Origin: Spirochaetia bacterium
GTDB taxonomy: Bacteria; Spirochaetota; Spirochaetia; Treponematales; Treponemataceae
NCBI GenBank assembly: GCA_900769975.1
Contig: CAAGIR010000078.1
Span: forward strand, 1-62,288
Direction of reading: 5' to 3'
Length of the DNA: 62,288 nucleotides
A model generated the notes under the pieces. That model was not told where the DNA came from, did not search any database, and saw nothing but the letters and a program-made list of their open reading frames with translations. Shown piece after piece: positions 33,214 to 43,306 of the stretch. The translations under genes were made by a program, and so were the position numbers. Within the stretch, counting starts at the first letter, position 1, and every line of letters starts with the position of its first letter.

Positions 33214-34863
33214 ATGAAAAAAATTGTTTTAATATTACTTTTTATACAAACTGCCTTTGTTTATTCACAAGTAGCTTTAAAATCATCAGAAGAAGAATAT
33301 TATGATTTTCTTTCGCTACAAGGATTAACCGAACGCCCTACTCTTGGTTACAGAACACTTTCTGATTCAGTTTGGGAAATTTCTGAAGACTGTGAACATG
33401 TCTGGCAGAATAATAATCTGGGAAGTACAAAAATTTTGTGGCAGTCAGAAAATCAGGGTGAAAACTGGTTTACAAAAGGATTTTTTCATGGATTTAAATA
33501 TAAACTTTTTGGTCCAGACTGGTTTAATTCTTATAATACCGCATCTCCCTACGGTCAAAATGACGGAGCCTTATGGCAGGGACGAGGATACAATTCCAGC
33601 TTGACAGCAGGTGCCAGAATTGAAGGTTACGGTTTTGAAATTACTTTCAAACCAATGGTTACGTTCAGCCAGAATTTGGAGTTTGAAATTAATAATGATA
33701 TTTTTAAAAATCCTTATTCATATTCATTTTATAGCAATAATGTAGTACACCTAATCGATTACGTACAACGATATGGTGATAAATCTTTTTTTGATTTTTC
33801 ATTTGGTGACTCTGAAATACGGTGGAATTGGAATACTTTTACAATAGGATTTGGAACACAAACACCATGGTTAGGTCCTGCTCAATTAAATCCAATGTTA
33901 GGAAGTAATAATGCTACACCTTATTTAAAATTTGATATGGGCTTAAAAAGAACATCTATAATAATTCCTAAAATAAATATTAATATTGGCGATATTGAAG
34001 GTAGAATTTGGATTGGAAAACTAAAAGAATCTAACTATTTTGATACAATTGAAACAAACAACGATAGAATGCTGATTTCTATGACAGCAAGCTATAAGCC
34101 AAGTTTTATTCCAGGTTTAACTTTTGGACTCAATAGAATATTTCTAACTAATTGGAAAAATGAAAATTTAAACTACTTGTTAAGATTATTTACCTTAAGT
34201 AGAGGAAATGCAATTAATACAGGAAATGATGAAGATCAAAAATTTTCAATTTTCGTAACATGGCAATTTCCTGCTATTGGTTTTGAAGTTTATGGAGAAT
34301 TTGGTCGCGATGATTTTTCCAACGATGAAAACACAAATCCTTTTCACACTGCTATTTATACAATAGGAATTAAACAAATTATTCCTTTACCTAAAAGAAT
34401 AAAAAGTGAATTAATGTTCGAATGGAATAATTTTGAGATGTCTCAAGATTTTCAATTACAATGGACATATATGGGATATTATGCTCATGATTTTATTAAG
34501 CAAGGATATACTAATAATGGTCAAATTTTAGGTGCAGGAAGTGGAGCTTTTGGTAATAGCCAATATTTAAAATATAAAGTTTATTTACCATCTGGATCTA
34601 TTGGAATATACTATCATAGGTTTTGTCCAAATAATAATTCGATTTATTCTCAAGCTGTAAACACAATAGCTTCTGAAGTAAATAATGAATGGTATGCAAA
34701 TTTTGAAACTTATAGTTGTTTGGGACTTCAATTAGAACAGATACTGTTTCAAAATTTGTTTTTATCAGAAGAGTTATCTTATGTCTGTATTATGAAAAGA
34801 AATTATGAAAAAAGAACTGTAAATAATTTTTATGTAACAGTTAATATAAAATATCAATTTTAG
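33214..34863 (+). CDS. Wzi-like outer-membrane beta-barrel protein (first of three)
   Basis: A 549-residue protein with a signal peptide (MKKIVLILLFIQTAFVYSQ) and a body of alternating short beta strands rich in Tyr, Trp, Phe and Gly, ending in an aromatic residue (YQF) as outer-membrane barrels do. Segments such as GFGTQTPWLGPAQLNPMLGSNN resemble the capsule assembly protein Wzi family. Wzi binds surface polysaccharide at the outer membrane. It sits between rfbD and a glycosyltransferase, which supports a role in glycan display. The ATG at 33214 follows GGGAAGAG. Homologues are at 43307 and 45446. Confidence 0.7.
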   Translation: MKKIVLILLFIQTAFVYSQVALKSSEEEYYDFLSLQGLTERPTLGYRTLSDSVWEISEDCEHVWQNNNLGSTKILWQSENQGENWFTKGFFHGFKYKLFGPDWFNSYNTASPYGQNDGALWQGRGYNSSLTAGARIEGYGFEITFKPMVTFSQNLEFEINNDIFKNPYSYSFYSNNVVHLIDYVQRYGDKSFFDFSFGDSEIRWNWNTFTIGFGTQTPWLGPAQLNPMLGSNNATPYLKFDMGLKRTSIIIPKININIGDIEGRIWIGKLKESNYFDTIETNNDRMLISMTASYKPSFIPGLTFGLNRIFLTNWKNENLNYLLRLFTLSRGNAINTGNDEDQKFSIFVTWQFPAIGFEVYGEFGRDDFSNDENTNPFHTAIYTIGIKQIIPLPKRIKSELMFEWNNFEMSQDFQLQWTYMGYYAHDFIKQGYTNNGQILGAGSGAFGNSQYLKYKVYLPSGSIGIYYHRFCPNNNSIYSQAVNTIASEVNNEWYANFETYSCLGLQLEQILFQNLFLSEELSYVCIMKRNYEKRTVNNFYVTVNIKYQF

Positions 34864-34872
34864 GTCAAAGAT

Positions 34873-35877
34873 ATGTCTGTATTAATATCAGTTTTGATAC
34901 CAGTTTATAATGTTGAGAAATATATCGAACAATGTGCTGTTTCATTATTTAAAAATACAATTGCTGATAAGTGTGAATTTATTTTTACAAACGATTGTTC
35001 TTCTGATAATTCTATTCAAGTATTAAATAAAGTAATTTTGCAGTATCCGAATTTAAAACACAATATTCATATTATTCATCATAATATGAATAAAGGTTTA
35101 GCTACAACTAGAAATACTAGTTTTGAAAAAGCAATTGGGAAATATATAATATGTACAGATAGTGATGATTGGGTTGAACCTGATTATTTGGAGGAATTAT
35201 TAAAAAAAGCAGAAGAAATGGATGCTGATATTGTAGGATGCGATTATTACAAACATATTGATAATAAGAAAGAATATATACAACATTATCTACAAAATAC
35301 ATCAAAAGCAGTTTTTCTTGATTATTGTCATAACAAAATAGACTCATATTTATGGATAAAACTTATCAAACGTAACTTTTTACTAGAAAATAACATAAAA
35401 TGGAAAGATGGTATAGATATGTGGGAAGATGTATTATTATTTAATACAATACTATCACATAACCCAAAAATTGCGTACATAAATAAAGCATTATATCACT
35501 ATAGGTTAAGAAACAATTCATATATTTCTAATATAATAAATGAAAAAAAATTTAATAATATGATTTATGTAGTTAATACTATTGATTCAATTGTTTTAAA
35601 TACAAATGATAAAGAGTTGATAAATGCTTTTTCATTTAAAAAATTTACAATTAAAAATATGATGATTTTTGATGGTTCAAAACAAATACAGAGAAAAAGT
35701 ATTTGTTTATTTCCTGAAACATATAATTTTATTAATTACCCAAATAATGAATGTGGATTCAAACGCAAATTTATTTTAAAAATTCTTCATCATTTTCCAT
35801 CTTTTGGATTGAAAATTCTGTATTTTTTTACAAGTCTAAAGAAAATCACTAATAAAAAATATAAAACTTATGAATAA
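34873..35877 (+). CDS. Family 2 glycosyltransferase
   Basis: A 334-residue GT2. The GT-A fold begins SVLIPVYNVEKYIEQC with TNDCSSDNS near 36-44, and the DxD-type metal motif CTDSDDWVEPDYLEEL lies near 94-109. There is no membrane segment apart from a hydrophobic, basic C-terminus that may touch the inner membrane. It is close to the gene at 38506 (same NDCSxDNSIQ and DSDDWVE motifs), suggesting duplication. The sugar is unknown. It overlaps the next gene by 8 bases. Confidence 0.88.
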   Translation: MSVLISVLIPVYNVEKYIEQCAVSLFKNTIADKCEFIFTNDCSSDNSIQVLNKVILQYPNLKHNIHIIHHNMNKGLATTRNTSFEKAIGKYIICTDSDDWVEPDYLEELLKKAEEMDADIVGCDYYKHIDNKKEYIQHYLQNTSKAVFLDYCHNKIDSYLWIKLIKRNFLLENNIKWKDGIDMWEDVLLFNTILSHNPKIAYINKALYHYRLRNNSYISNIINEKKFNNMIYVVNTIDSIVLNTNDKELINAFSFKKFTIKNMMIFDGSKQIQRKSICLFPETYNFINYPNNECGFKRKFILKILHHFPSFGLKILYFFTSLKKITNKKYKTYE

Positions 35878-37318
35878 ACTTAATAATAAATCTGTAAAAG
35901 TAAATACAATTCTATCTCTAATTCAAAAGATAATGAATTTGTGTATGCCATTAATAACATTTCCTTATGCATCAAGAATTTTATTACCTGAAGGTATTGG
36001 AAAAGTAAATTTCTCACATTCAATTACTGGATATTTTTCTATATTAGCAGGATTGGGGATTTCATCTTATGCTATACGAGAATGTTCAAAAATCAGAGAT
36101 GATATAAATAAGTTTTCGAAAATGGTAAAGGAATTGTTTTTAATTAATATATTTTCTATGATTTGTTCTTTCTTACTTTTATTTCTCACTTTGTTTTTTT
36201 TTGATAGTTTGCAACCATATATTTTGTTAGCCGTAATATGTTCTTCTTCAATTTTTTTTGAAACGATTGGACTTTCTTGGGTATATTCTTCTCATGAAGA
36301 TTTTAAATTTGTAACTTTAACAACTATTTTTTTTCAAATATTAAGTTTAATTTATCTATTTCTTTTTGTAAAATCATCTTCAGATATAATTGAATATACA
36401 ATTTTTGGAGTCATAGCAACTAATTTTACAAATTTTCTTTGTTTTATACATTCAAAACATTATGTAAACTGGAAAATAAAATGTAAATTAGAATTCAAAA
36501 AACATTTTAAACCAATTTTTACTTTATTTGCTATGACTGCGGCTCAAAGTGTTTATTTAATTTTAGATACAACAATATTAGGATTAATATCAGGAGATGA
36601 AGCTGTGGGGTACTATTCTGCTGCAACAAAAATAAATAAAATGGCATTAGGAATAATTACTGCTATGAGCACTGTTTTATTACCACGTTTATCCTATTAT
36701 ATTGAAATGGAAAAAGAAAAATATTATAGCCTATTACAAAAAAGTTTAAATATTTTATTAGCTTTATCTATTCCTATGGCTATGGGATTATTTGTATTAT
36801 CAGATCAATTAATTCTTCTTTTTTGTGGCATTCACTTTAAAGAATCAATTATTCCAATGAAAATATTAGTGCCATTAGTTTTAGAAATTCCATTAAGTGT
36901 ATTAGTTCATCAGCAAATATTTCTTCCTAACAGAAAAGATTTCTATTCTTTATTAACAGTTATTTCTGGAGCATTAATAAACTTTATTCTAAATATGATT
37001 CTCATTCCGAAATGGAGTTACTATGGAGCGTGTATTTCTACATTAATTGCAGAATTTAGCGTAATGTTAGTATCATTAATACTAACAAATCAATCAGTCC
37101 CAAAATTCTTTTCTTTTTTTAAGTATATTTACCAATATATAGTAGCTTCAATAGTTATGGCTGTTGTTATTTTTATTGAGCAAAATATTATCCATATAAA
37201 TTCCATTTCTTTAATAATAATTGAAATAACTACAGGAATTTTTATTTATTTTTTGATACTGTTGTTTTTCAAAAATAAATATTTATCTTTTATTTTGCAT
37301 TTAAAAAACAAAAGATAA
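35870..37318 (+). CDS. Wzx-type polysaccharide flippase
   Basis: A 482-residue integral membrane protein with 12 or more predicted helices, of the MATE-like polysaccharide transporter family (RfbX/Wzx). N-terminal NTILSLIQKIMNLCMPLITFP and TFPYASRILLPEGIGKVNFS are characteristic, as is GYYSAATKINKM near 244. It should flip lipid-linked repeat units across the inner membrane. It overlaps the preceding glycosyltransferase. No Wzy polymerase is seen nearby. Confidence 0.88.
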   Translation: MNKLNNKSVKVNTILSLIQKIMNLCMPLITFPYASRILLPEGIGKVNFSHSITGYFSILAGLGISSYAIRECSKIRDDINKFSKMVKELFLINIFSMICSFLLLFLTLFFFDSLQPYILLAVICSSSIFFETIGLSWVYSSHEDFKFVTLTTIFFQILSLIYLFLFVKSSSDIIEYTIFGVIATNFTNFLCFIHSKHYVNWKIKCKLEFKKHFKPIFTLFAMTAAQSVYLILDTTILGLISGDEAVGYYSAATKINKMALGIITAMSTVLLPRLSYYIEMEKEKYYSLLQKSLNILLALSIPMAMGLFVLSDQLILLFCGIHFKESIIPMKILVPLVLEIPLSVLVHQQIFLPNRKDFYSLLTVISGALINFILNMILIPKWSYYGACISTLIAEFSVMLVSLILTNQSVPKFFSFFKYIYQYIVASIVMAVVIFIEQNIIHINSISLIIIEITTGIFIYFLILLFFKNKYLSFILHLKNKR

Positions 37319-37337
37319 TTTTTCCCATTTGTTAATA

Positions 37338-37366
37338 TTTACCTTTGTATATTTATGTATTATAAT
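37338..37366 (+). promoter_or_regulatory. Predicted promoter of glf, leaderless
   Basis: TTTACC (37338-37343), a 17-base spacer and TATAAT (37361-37366), then 6 bases to the ATG at 37373. The predicted start falls on that ATG, which is also where family similarity begins; the alternative ATG at 37355 lies upstream of the -10 box. Confidence 0.5.
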
Positions 37367-37372
37367 AACACT

Positions 37373-38500
37373 ATGCATAAATATGATTTTTTAATTGTTG
37401 GTTCTGGATTATATGGAAGCACTTTTGCATACTTAGCTAATAAACTTAATAAAAAATGCTTAGTTATAGATAAACGTAATCATTTAGGTGGAAACATATA
37501 TTGTAATGAACAAAATGGAATACAAATTCACACTTATGGTGCACACATTTTTCACACCTCTAATAAAACTGTTTGGGATTTTGTAAATCAATTTGTTTCT
37601 TTTAATCGCTATACGAATTCTCCAATTGCTAATTATAATGGAAAAATTTATAATTTACCTTTTAACATGAACACGTTTTATCAACTTTGGAAAGTTAAAT
37701 CACCAATAGAAGCAAAAACAATAATAAATGAACAAATTAAAAAATACGGTGTAAAAGAACCAAAAAATTTAGAAGAACAGGCAATAAATTTAGTAGGGAA
37801 AGATATTTATGAAGTTCTTATAAAAGAGTATACACAAAAACAATGGGGACGTGATTGTAAAACTTTACCATCTTTTATTATTAAAAGGTTACCAGTACGT
37901 TTTACTTTTGATAATAATTATTTTGATGATTTGTATCAAGGTATACCGATACAAGGATATAATTCTCTAATTCATGGTTTATTAAATGGAATAGAAACAA
38001 AACTATCTGTCGACTATTTTTCTAACAGAAATGAGTTTAATCAATTAGCAGATAAAATAGTATTTACAGGTCAAATTGATGAATTTTTTGATTACAAATT
38101 TGGATTTCTTGAATATCGAAGTGTAGAATTTCAGAATGAAACGATAGATTTACAAAATTTTCAAGGTAATGCAGTTATTAATTATACTAGTCTCTCTGAA
38201 CCATTTACAAGAATTATTGAACATAAGCATTTTCAGCCAGAAAGTGATGCTTATATGTCAAATCAGACAGTCATTTCTAAAGAGTTTTCTAAAGAATGGA
38301 AAAAAGGAATGGAACCTTTTTATCCAATAAACGATGCCAGAAATAACGAAATATATCAAAAATATGCAGAATTAGCTTTATGCGAAAAAAATGTCATATT
38401 CGGAGGAAGACTTGCAGAATATAAATATTATGATATGGATGATGTGATTGAAAAAGCAATTAACGACTTTAATTATTATTATCAAAAAAAGGATTTTTAA
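37373..38500 (+). CDS. glf: UDP-galactopyranose mutase
   Basis: A 375-residue flavoenzyme that converts UDP-galactopyranose to UDP-galactofuranose. It starts KYDFLIVGSGLYGSTFA (FAD fold) with DKRNHLGGNIY near 33-43, YGAHIFHTSN near 57-66, TQKQWGRD near 150 and the C-terminal FGGRLAEYKYYDMDDVI near 343-359. The presence of glf implies galactofuranose in the surface glycan. It has its own likely promoter inside the AT-rich island. Confidence 0.95.
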   Translation: MHKYDFLIVGSGLYGSTFAYLANKLNKKCLVIDKRNHLGGNIYCNEQNGIQIHTYGAHIFHTSNKTVWDFVNQFVSFNRYTNSPIANYNGKIYNLPFNMNTFYQLWKVKSPIEAKTIINEQIKKYGVKEPKNLEEQAINLVGKDIYEVLIKEYTQKQWGRDCKTLPSFIIKRLPVRFTFDNNYFDDLYQGIPIQGYNSLIHGLLNGIETKLSVDYFSNRNEFNQLADKIVFTGQIDEFFDYKFGFLEYRSVEFQNETIDLQNFQGNAVINYTSLSEPFTRIIEHKHFQPESDAYMSNQTVISKEFSKEWKKGMEPFYPINDARNNEIYQKYAELALCEKNVIFGGRLAEYKYYDMDDVIEKAINDFNYYYQKKDF

Positions 38501-38505
38501 AACTA

Positions 38506-39456
38506 ATGATTCCCAAAATTTCAGTATTAATTCCCGTCTATAATGTAGAATTATATATTAAAAAGTGTTGTACTTCTCTTTTTTCTAATACGATTGCAAA
38601 AGATTGTGAATTTATATTTGTAAATGATTGTTCAACTGATAATTCAATTCAAAAATTGCAACAAACCATTTCTGAATTTCCTGAATTAAAAAATAATATA
38701 AAAATTATTAATCACGATAATAACAAAGGATCAGCAACAGCAAGAAATACTGCGATTTCAAACGCATGTGGCAAATACATAATTTGTGTAGATAGCGATG
38801 ATTGGGTTGAAGAATTTTTTTTTGAAAAAATGTATTTTCATGCAGAAAATAATTCATCAGATATAGTTTTATGCAATGTATATCGAGAAGAGCCCACTAA
38901 ATCATTCCCTATTTATATTAATAATAATCAAAATGATTTAATTTCTTCCACATTGGAAGGTCGCAATTATGGTTGGTTATTTTATAAATTAATTCGTACT
39001 TCCCTTTTTTTTGATAATGGGATTACATGGATTGATGGAATTAATATAGAAGAAGATCTTATCATAACATGCAAAATTTTCTTTTTTGCAAAAAAGATAA
39101 CTTTCATACAAGATTTTTTATATCACTATAATTGCATGAATACAGATTCACTTTCACACAATTTGACGCAAAATAAAATTGATCAATTAAATAACTCAAT
39201 AATAGAAATAGAAAATTTTTTACAAAAGAATAACCAATTAGAGAAATATAAACAATCCGTTCTATGTAGAAAAGGATTAAATAAGCTTTGGATTTTAAAA
39301 GACAGCATAGAAATAAAATGCGAATATCTTGAACTGTATAATAGTGAAAAATTATTTAAATGTAAAAAACTATCACTACACACAAGATTCTTCTTTTTTT
39401 TATGTTATTTAAAATTATATAGACTCTGCAAATTTTTATTAAAATTCATAAGGTAG
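38506..39456 (+). CDS. Family 2 glycosyltransferase
   Basis: A 316-residue GT2. The GT-A start ISVLIPVYNVELYIKKC, VNDCSTDNSIQKLQQ near 38-52 and the metal motif CVDSDDWVEEFFFEKM near 94-109 are visible. It resembles the 34873 product closely over the N-terminal 110 residues and less after that. The C-terminus is basic and hydrophobic. It lies 5 bases after glf, so the two are probably co-transcribed. The acceptor is unknown. Confidence 0.88.
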   Translation: MIPKISVLIPVYNVELYIKKCCTSLFSNTIAKDCEFIFVNDCSTDNSIQKLQQTISEFPELKNNIKIINHDNNKGSATARNTAISNACGKYIICVDSDDWVEEFFFEKMYFHAENNSSDIVLCNVYREEPTKSFPIYINNNQNDLISSTLEGRNYGWLFYKLIRTSLFFDNGITWIDGINIEEDLIITCKIFFFAKKITFIQDFLYHYNCMNTDSLSHNLTQNKIDQLNNSIIEIENFLQKNNQLEKYKQSVLCRKGLNKLWILKDSIEIKCEYLELYNSEKLFKCKKLSLHTRFFFFLCYLKLYRLCKFLLKFIR

Positions 39457-39464
39457 AAATTATC

Positions 39465-40565
39465 ATGAAAAAAATAGCCATAGTAATTTCGGATATTACT
39501 AAACGAGCTGGAACAGAAAGAGCTGTTACAAATTTAGCTAATTTATTATCAGATTCTCAACAATATGAAGTTTCTATTATTTCAATTGAAAAACAAAATA
39601 CAACAGAAGCATATGAATTATCAAAAAATGTAAATATGATTTATTTTCAACAACAATATTTTAGTTCAAAGTTTCACCGCATTCTTAGACATATTAAAAC
39701 TTTTCAAATATTAAAAAAAGTCATTACTGATTATAATTTTGATGTAGTTATAGGAACTGAATATTACATAAACTATTTATTAGCTTTTTTATCAAAAAAA
39801 GTTATTACAATTGGATGTGAACATACAAATTATGACAAACCTCAATTCTATCATAAATTATTAAGAAGAGTTTTTTATCCAAAAATGAAAGCTATCATTA
39901 CATTAACTAACAATGATTTACTTAGATATACATTTATAAAAAATAAATTTTGTATCCATAATTCACTGTCTTTTATTCCCAAAGAATTTGCAAAATATGA
40001 AAACAAAACTTTTCTAGCTTGTGGTCGGTTAAACTATCAAAAAGGTTTTGATTTATTATTAAAAGCTGCAACAATTATAAAATCAGAATTACCTGATTGG
40101 AAAATAAATATTTATGGAGATGGTGAAGAATATAATAATTTATTAACAATAATAAAAAACAATAATCTTGAAGATTATGTTAATATATATCCTCCTTCTT
40201 CAAATATTCAATCTATATATTCTAATAGTTCAATCTATTTGTTGTCTTCAAGATTTGAGGGATTACCTATGGTTTTAATAGAAAGTCAAGCTGCAGGTCT
40301 TCCGGCGGTTTGTTTTGATTGTAAAGAAGGTCCTTCTGATGTTATAATAGATGGAGTAAATGGTTCTTTAGTATCAACTTTTAATGTACAATTATTTGCA
40401 GAAAAAGCTATAGTTATTGCAAAAAATAAACAATTATTTGAAAATATGTCAATAAAAGCAATGGAACTTTCATCTCGTTTTTCTCAAAAAAAAATATTCT
40501 CAAATTGGGATTATACACTTTCATGTATCATTAATAATGAAGGAAACGCACATGAACATAAATAG
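39465..40565 (+). CDS. Family 4 glycosyltransferase
   Basis: A 366-residue GT-B glycosyltransferase. The N-terminus AIVISDITKRAGTERAVTNLA has the family pattern for an acceptor loop; the donor half shows ACGRLNYQKGFDLLLKA near 186-202, INIYGDGEEY near 214 and the EX7E motif SRFEGLPMVLIESQAAGLP near 262-280. The overall type resembles lipooligosaccharide and O-antigen hexosyltransferases. The ribosome site is AGGT, weak. It overlaps the next gene by 14 bases. Confidence 0.9.
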   Translation: MKKIAIVISDITKRAGTERAVTNLANLLSDSQQYEVSIISIEKQNTTEAYELSKNVNMIYFQQQYFSSKFHRILRHIKTFQILKKVITDYNFDVVIGTEYYINYLLAFLSKKVITIGCEHTNYDKPQFYHKLLRRVFYPKMKAIITLTNNDLLRYTFIKNKFCIHNSLSFIPKEFAKYENKTFLACGRLNYQKGFDLLLKAATIIKSELPDWKINIYGDGEEYNNLLTIIKNNNLEDYVNIYPPSSNIQSIYSNSSIYLLSSRFEGLPMVLIESQAAGLPAVCFDCKEGPSDVIIDGVNGSLVSTFNVQLFAEKAIVIAKNKQLFENMSIKAMELSSRFSQKKIFSNWDYTLSCIINNEGNAHEHK

Positions 40566-41499
40566 CATAATTTGCATTAATAAATTTCTTCAAAAACTTT
40601 CAAGATTATTCGATAAAATTGATTTAAAATCATTGTCAAGAATTGTTTCTTTACCAAGACATAAATTTTGTATAAATTATATTAAATCTAAAATTCCGAA
40701 TACATTAAACGAAAATTATTATCAGGATAATACATCTACAATAGCGAAAAAAGATTTCTGTGTTTTTATTTTTTGGTATCAAGGTGTTGATAAAATGCCA
40801 ATTATAATAAAAAAGTGTTATGAAAGCATATTAGCAAATTTTCCATCCAAAAAGGTGATATTACTTACAAAATATAATTTACATGAATACATTACAATAC
40901 CCCAAATAATAAAAGATAAACTGGATAATAAAAAAATGACAATTACTTCTTTTTCTGATTTTTTAAGAGTGTCTTTATTGTATGAATACGGTGGTATTTG
41001 GATAGATACAACAGTATTTTTGTCAAATAAACTTAATGATAGTATTTTATCATTATCTTTTATAACTCTCCCACATAGCAATAATGCTAATGAATTTAAA
41101 TATTTATATCAAGGAACAAAAGGCTGGTCAGCTTATTTTTTAGGTAGCAATATAAAACATCATCCTCTTTTTTTATTCATCAAAAAATCTTATTTAGAAT
41201 ATTTTTCAAACACAGATAAAATAATTGATTATTTTTTTATAGATTATTTGATTTCAATTTTTCTTTCCATAAAGTTCGATTTTAAATACGAAATAGACAA
41301 AATTGATTTAAATGGAAATGACAGTTATTTATTAGCAGATAAAATGAATGAAATTTCGACAAAAAAGTCTTTTAATTCTTATGAAACACTATTAACTACA
41401 TGTTCAATTCACAAACTTACTTACAAAAGAAATTGGAAAGAAAAAATAAGAAACAAAAATACCATTTTTTCTGAATTTTTAAAACAAAAACTCATTTAA
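40552..41499 (+). CDS. Capsular polysaccharide synthesis glycosyltransferase
   Basis: A 315-residue protein of the capsular polysaccharide synthesis / GT32-like group. The hallmark is FSDFLRVSLLYEYGGIWIDTTVFL near 133-156, with the DxD-like IDTT site, and VFIFWYQGVDKMP near 65-77 (the FxxWxQG pattern). It should transfer a hexose to the growing repeat unit. The ATG at 40552 follows AAGGAAA and is preferred to the ATG at 40537. It overlaps the end of the preceding gene. Confidence 0.8.
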   Translation: MNINSIICINKFLQKLSRLFDKIDLKSLSRIVSLPRHKFCINYIKSKIPNTLNENYYQDNTSTIAKKDFCVFIFWYQGVDKMPIIIKKCYESILANFPSKKVILLTKYNLHEYITIPQIIKDKLDNKKMTITSFSDFLRVSLLYEYGGIWIDTTVFLSNKLNDSILSLSFITLPHSNNANEFKYLYQGTKGWSAYFLGSNIKHHPLFLFIKKSYLEYFSNTDKIIDYFFIDYLISIFLSIKFDFKYEIDKIDLNGNDSYLLADKMNEISTKKSFNSYETLLTTCSIHKLTYKRNWKEKIRNKNTIFSEFLKQKLI

Positions 41500-41538
41500 A
41501 TATTTATTAATCTTTTTTTAATCATCCATGAGGTAGTT

Positions 41539-42321
41539 ATGAAATTGAAAATAATTGTTGCACTCCACAAAAACTATACTGTACCAAAAGATGATATTTA
41601 TCTTCCTGTTCAGGTAGGTGCTTTTGGTAAAAACAATATTGGATTTACAACAGATGATACTGGAGATAATATTTCATCAAAGAATTCATATTACTGTGAA
41701 TTAACGGGATTGTATTGGGCTTGGAAAAATCTTGATGTTGATTATGTTGGTTTAGTTCATTACAGAAGATATTTAGGAATTGGTAAGAAAAATAAAACAG
41801 AAAATAAACTGTTTTCTAAAATACTCACCTCATATCAAGCAGATAAATTGCTATCAAAATATGATGTTATTTTACCGAAACAAAGAAATTATTATATAGA
41901 AACAGTTTATAATCATTATTGCAATACTATGTATGGTGAAACATTAGATGAAGCTGGGATTATTATACAAAAAAAATATCCGAAATATTATGAAGAATTT
42001 AATAAATTAAAAAAAACAAAAAAATTACATGCTTTTAATATGTTTATAATGAAAAAAGAAATACTCAATGATTATTGTACATGGTTATTTGATATACTAT
42101 TCGAATTAGAGAAAGCAATTCCTCCTAGTAACTACACTCCTTTTCATGCTAGATATTTAGGTAGAATTAGCGAAAGACTTCTTGATGTATGGATAAAAAC
42201 TAACAATATACGCTTTAAAGAAATAAAAATTGTGAATATTGAAAAAATTAACATATGTAAAAAAGTTTTTTCTTTTTTACAAGCAAAATTTGCAGGAAAA
42301 AAATATGAAAAAAGTTTCTAA
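41539..42321 (+). CDS. DUF4422 glycosyltransferase
   Basis: A 260-residue DUF4422 protein, a family found in capsule and O-antigen loci and thought to be glycosyltransferases. Typical features are VALHKNY near the N-terminus, LTGLYWAWKNLDVDYVGLVHYRRY near 55-78, DVILPKQRNYY near 110, and HAFNMFIMKKEIL near 162. The ribosome site is GAGG. The next gene starts 17 bases before its end. Confidence 0.85.
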   Translation: MKLKIIVALHKNYTVPKDDIYLPVQVGAFGKNNIGFTTDDTGDNISSKNSYYCELTGLYWAWKNLDVDYVGLVHYRRYLGIGKKNKTENKLFSKILTSYQADKLLSKYDVILPKQRNYYIETVYNHYCNTMYGETLDEAGIIIQKKYPKYYEEFNKLKKTKKLHAFNMFIMKKEILNDYCTWLFDILFELEKAIPPSNYTPFHARYLGRISERLLDVWIKTNNIRFKEIKIVNIEKINICKKVFSFLQAKFAGKKYEKSF

Positions 42322-43306
42322 ATTACAAATTAAAAATGAACCGCTCATTTCTGTAATAATTCCATTTTATAACGTAAAGCCTTTTTTTGATGATTGTCTA
42401 AAATCAGTTATTTATCAAACTTTCCAAAACCTTGAAATTATTTTAGTAAATGATGGTTCTAATGATGGTTCTGTAGATATTGCAAATAAATATTTAAAAT
42501 CTGATACTAGATTTAAGCTGATAAATCAAAATAACAAAGGTATTTCAGCTGCAAGAAACACTGGAGTAAAAAATGCTACAGGCAAATACTTAACATTTAT
42601 AGATTCTGATGATTTTGTTTCTAAAAATTATATTCAATATTTATATGAATTACTGATAAAGAATGAATGTCTTGTTTCTATAGGTGCTCATTATATATAT
42701 CAGAATGATAATAATCTCGTATTTAAAGGCTTTTCTGAAGATTCTCTATTACCTACAAAAAATGTGATACAAGAAATACTTTTAGATAAAAAATGTGATT
42801 TATCTTTATGGGGTAAATTATATACATCGTCTTTATTCAATGACATAACTTTTCCAGAAGGAAAATTATTTGAAGATACTGCTGTAACATATAAATTATT
42901 ATTAAAATGTAATAGCATTATTTGTGGTTCTCAAGCTAATTATTATTATAGAAAAAGAATCAATTCTATTACAACTAGTCAAAATTTTTTGCAAAAAATG
43001 GATTTAATTCAATTTACAAAACAAATGACAGATGAAATAAATTGTATATATCCTGATATCTCTCAATTATGTAGAAAAAGATTGGTTTGGTCTTATTTTT
43101 CAACTTTAAACCAATTATATAAATGTAATAGTAGTGATAAATTTTTACAAGAAGAAACTACAATTATTTATTATCTTAAAAAAAATGCAAAAGAAATAAT
43201 AACAAATAAAATTTATTCAAAACAAGAAAAAATTGCTATAATTCTATTGCTATTAAATAAGAAATTATATTCATTTGTTTATAATACTTTTTATAATCAC
43301 TATTAA
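42305..43306 (+). CDS. Family 2 glycosyltransferase
   Basis: A 333-residue GT2 of the EpsJ-like type. The GT-A start is ISVIIPFYNVKPFFDDC, with VNDGSNDGSVDIA near 47-59, QNNKGISAARNTG near 76-88 and FIDSDDFVS near 99-107. It is different in detail from the pair at 34873 and 38506. The ATG at 42305 follows AGGA and overlaps the DUF4422 gene. Its stop codon directly abuts the stop of the opposite-strand gene at 43307, with no terminator between. Confidence 0.88.
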   Translation: MKKVSKLQIKNEPLISVIIPFYNVKPFFDDCLKSVIYQTFQNLEIILVNDGSNDGSVDIANKYLKSDTRFKLINQNNKGISAARNTGVKNATGKYLTFIDSDDFVSKNYIQYLYELLIKNECLVSIGAHYIYQNDNNLVFKGFSEDSLLPTKNVIQEILLDKKCDLSLWGKLYTSSLFNDITFPEGKLFEDTAVTYKLLLKCNSIICGSQANYYYRKRINSITTSQNFLQKMDLIQFTKQMTDEINCIYPDISQLCRKRLVWSYFSTLNQLYKCNSSDKFLQEETTIIYYLKKNAKEIITNKIYSKQEKIAIILLLLNKKLYSFVYNTFYNHY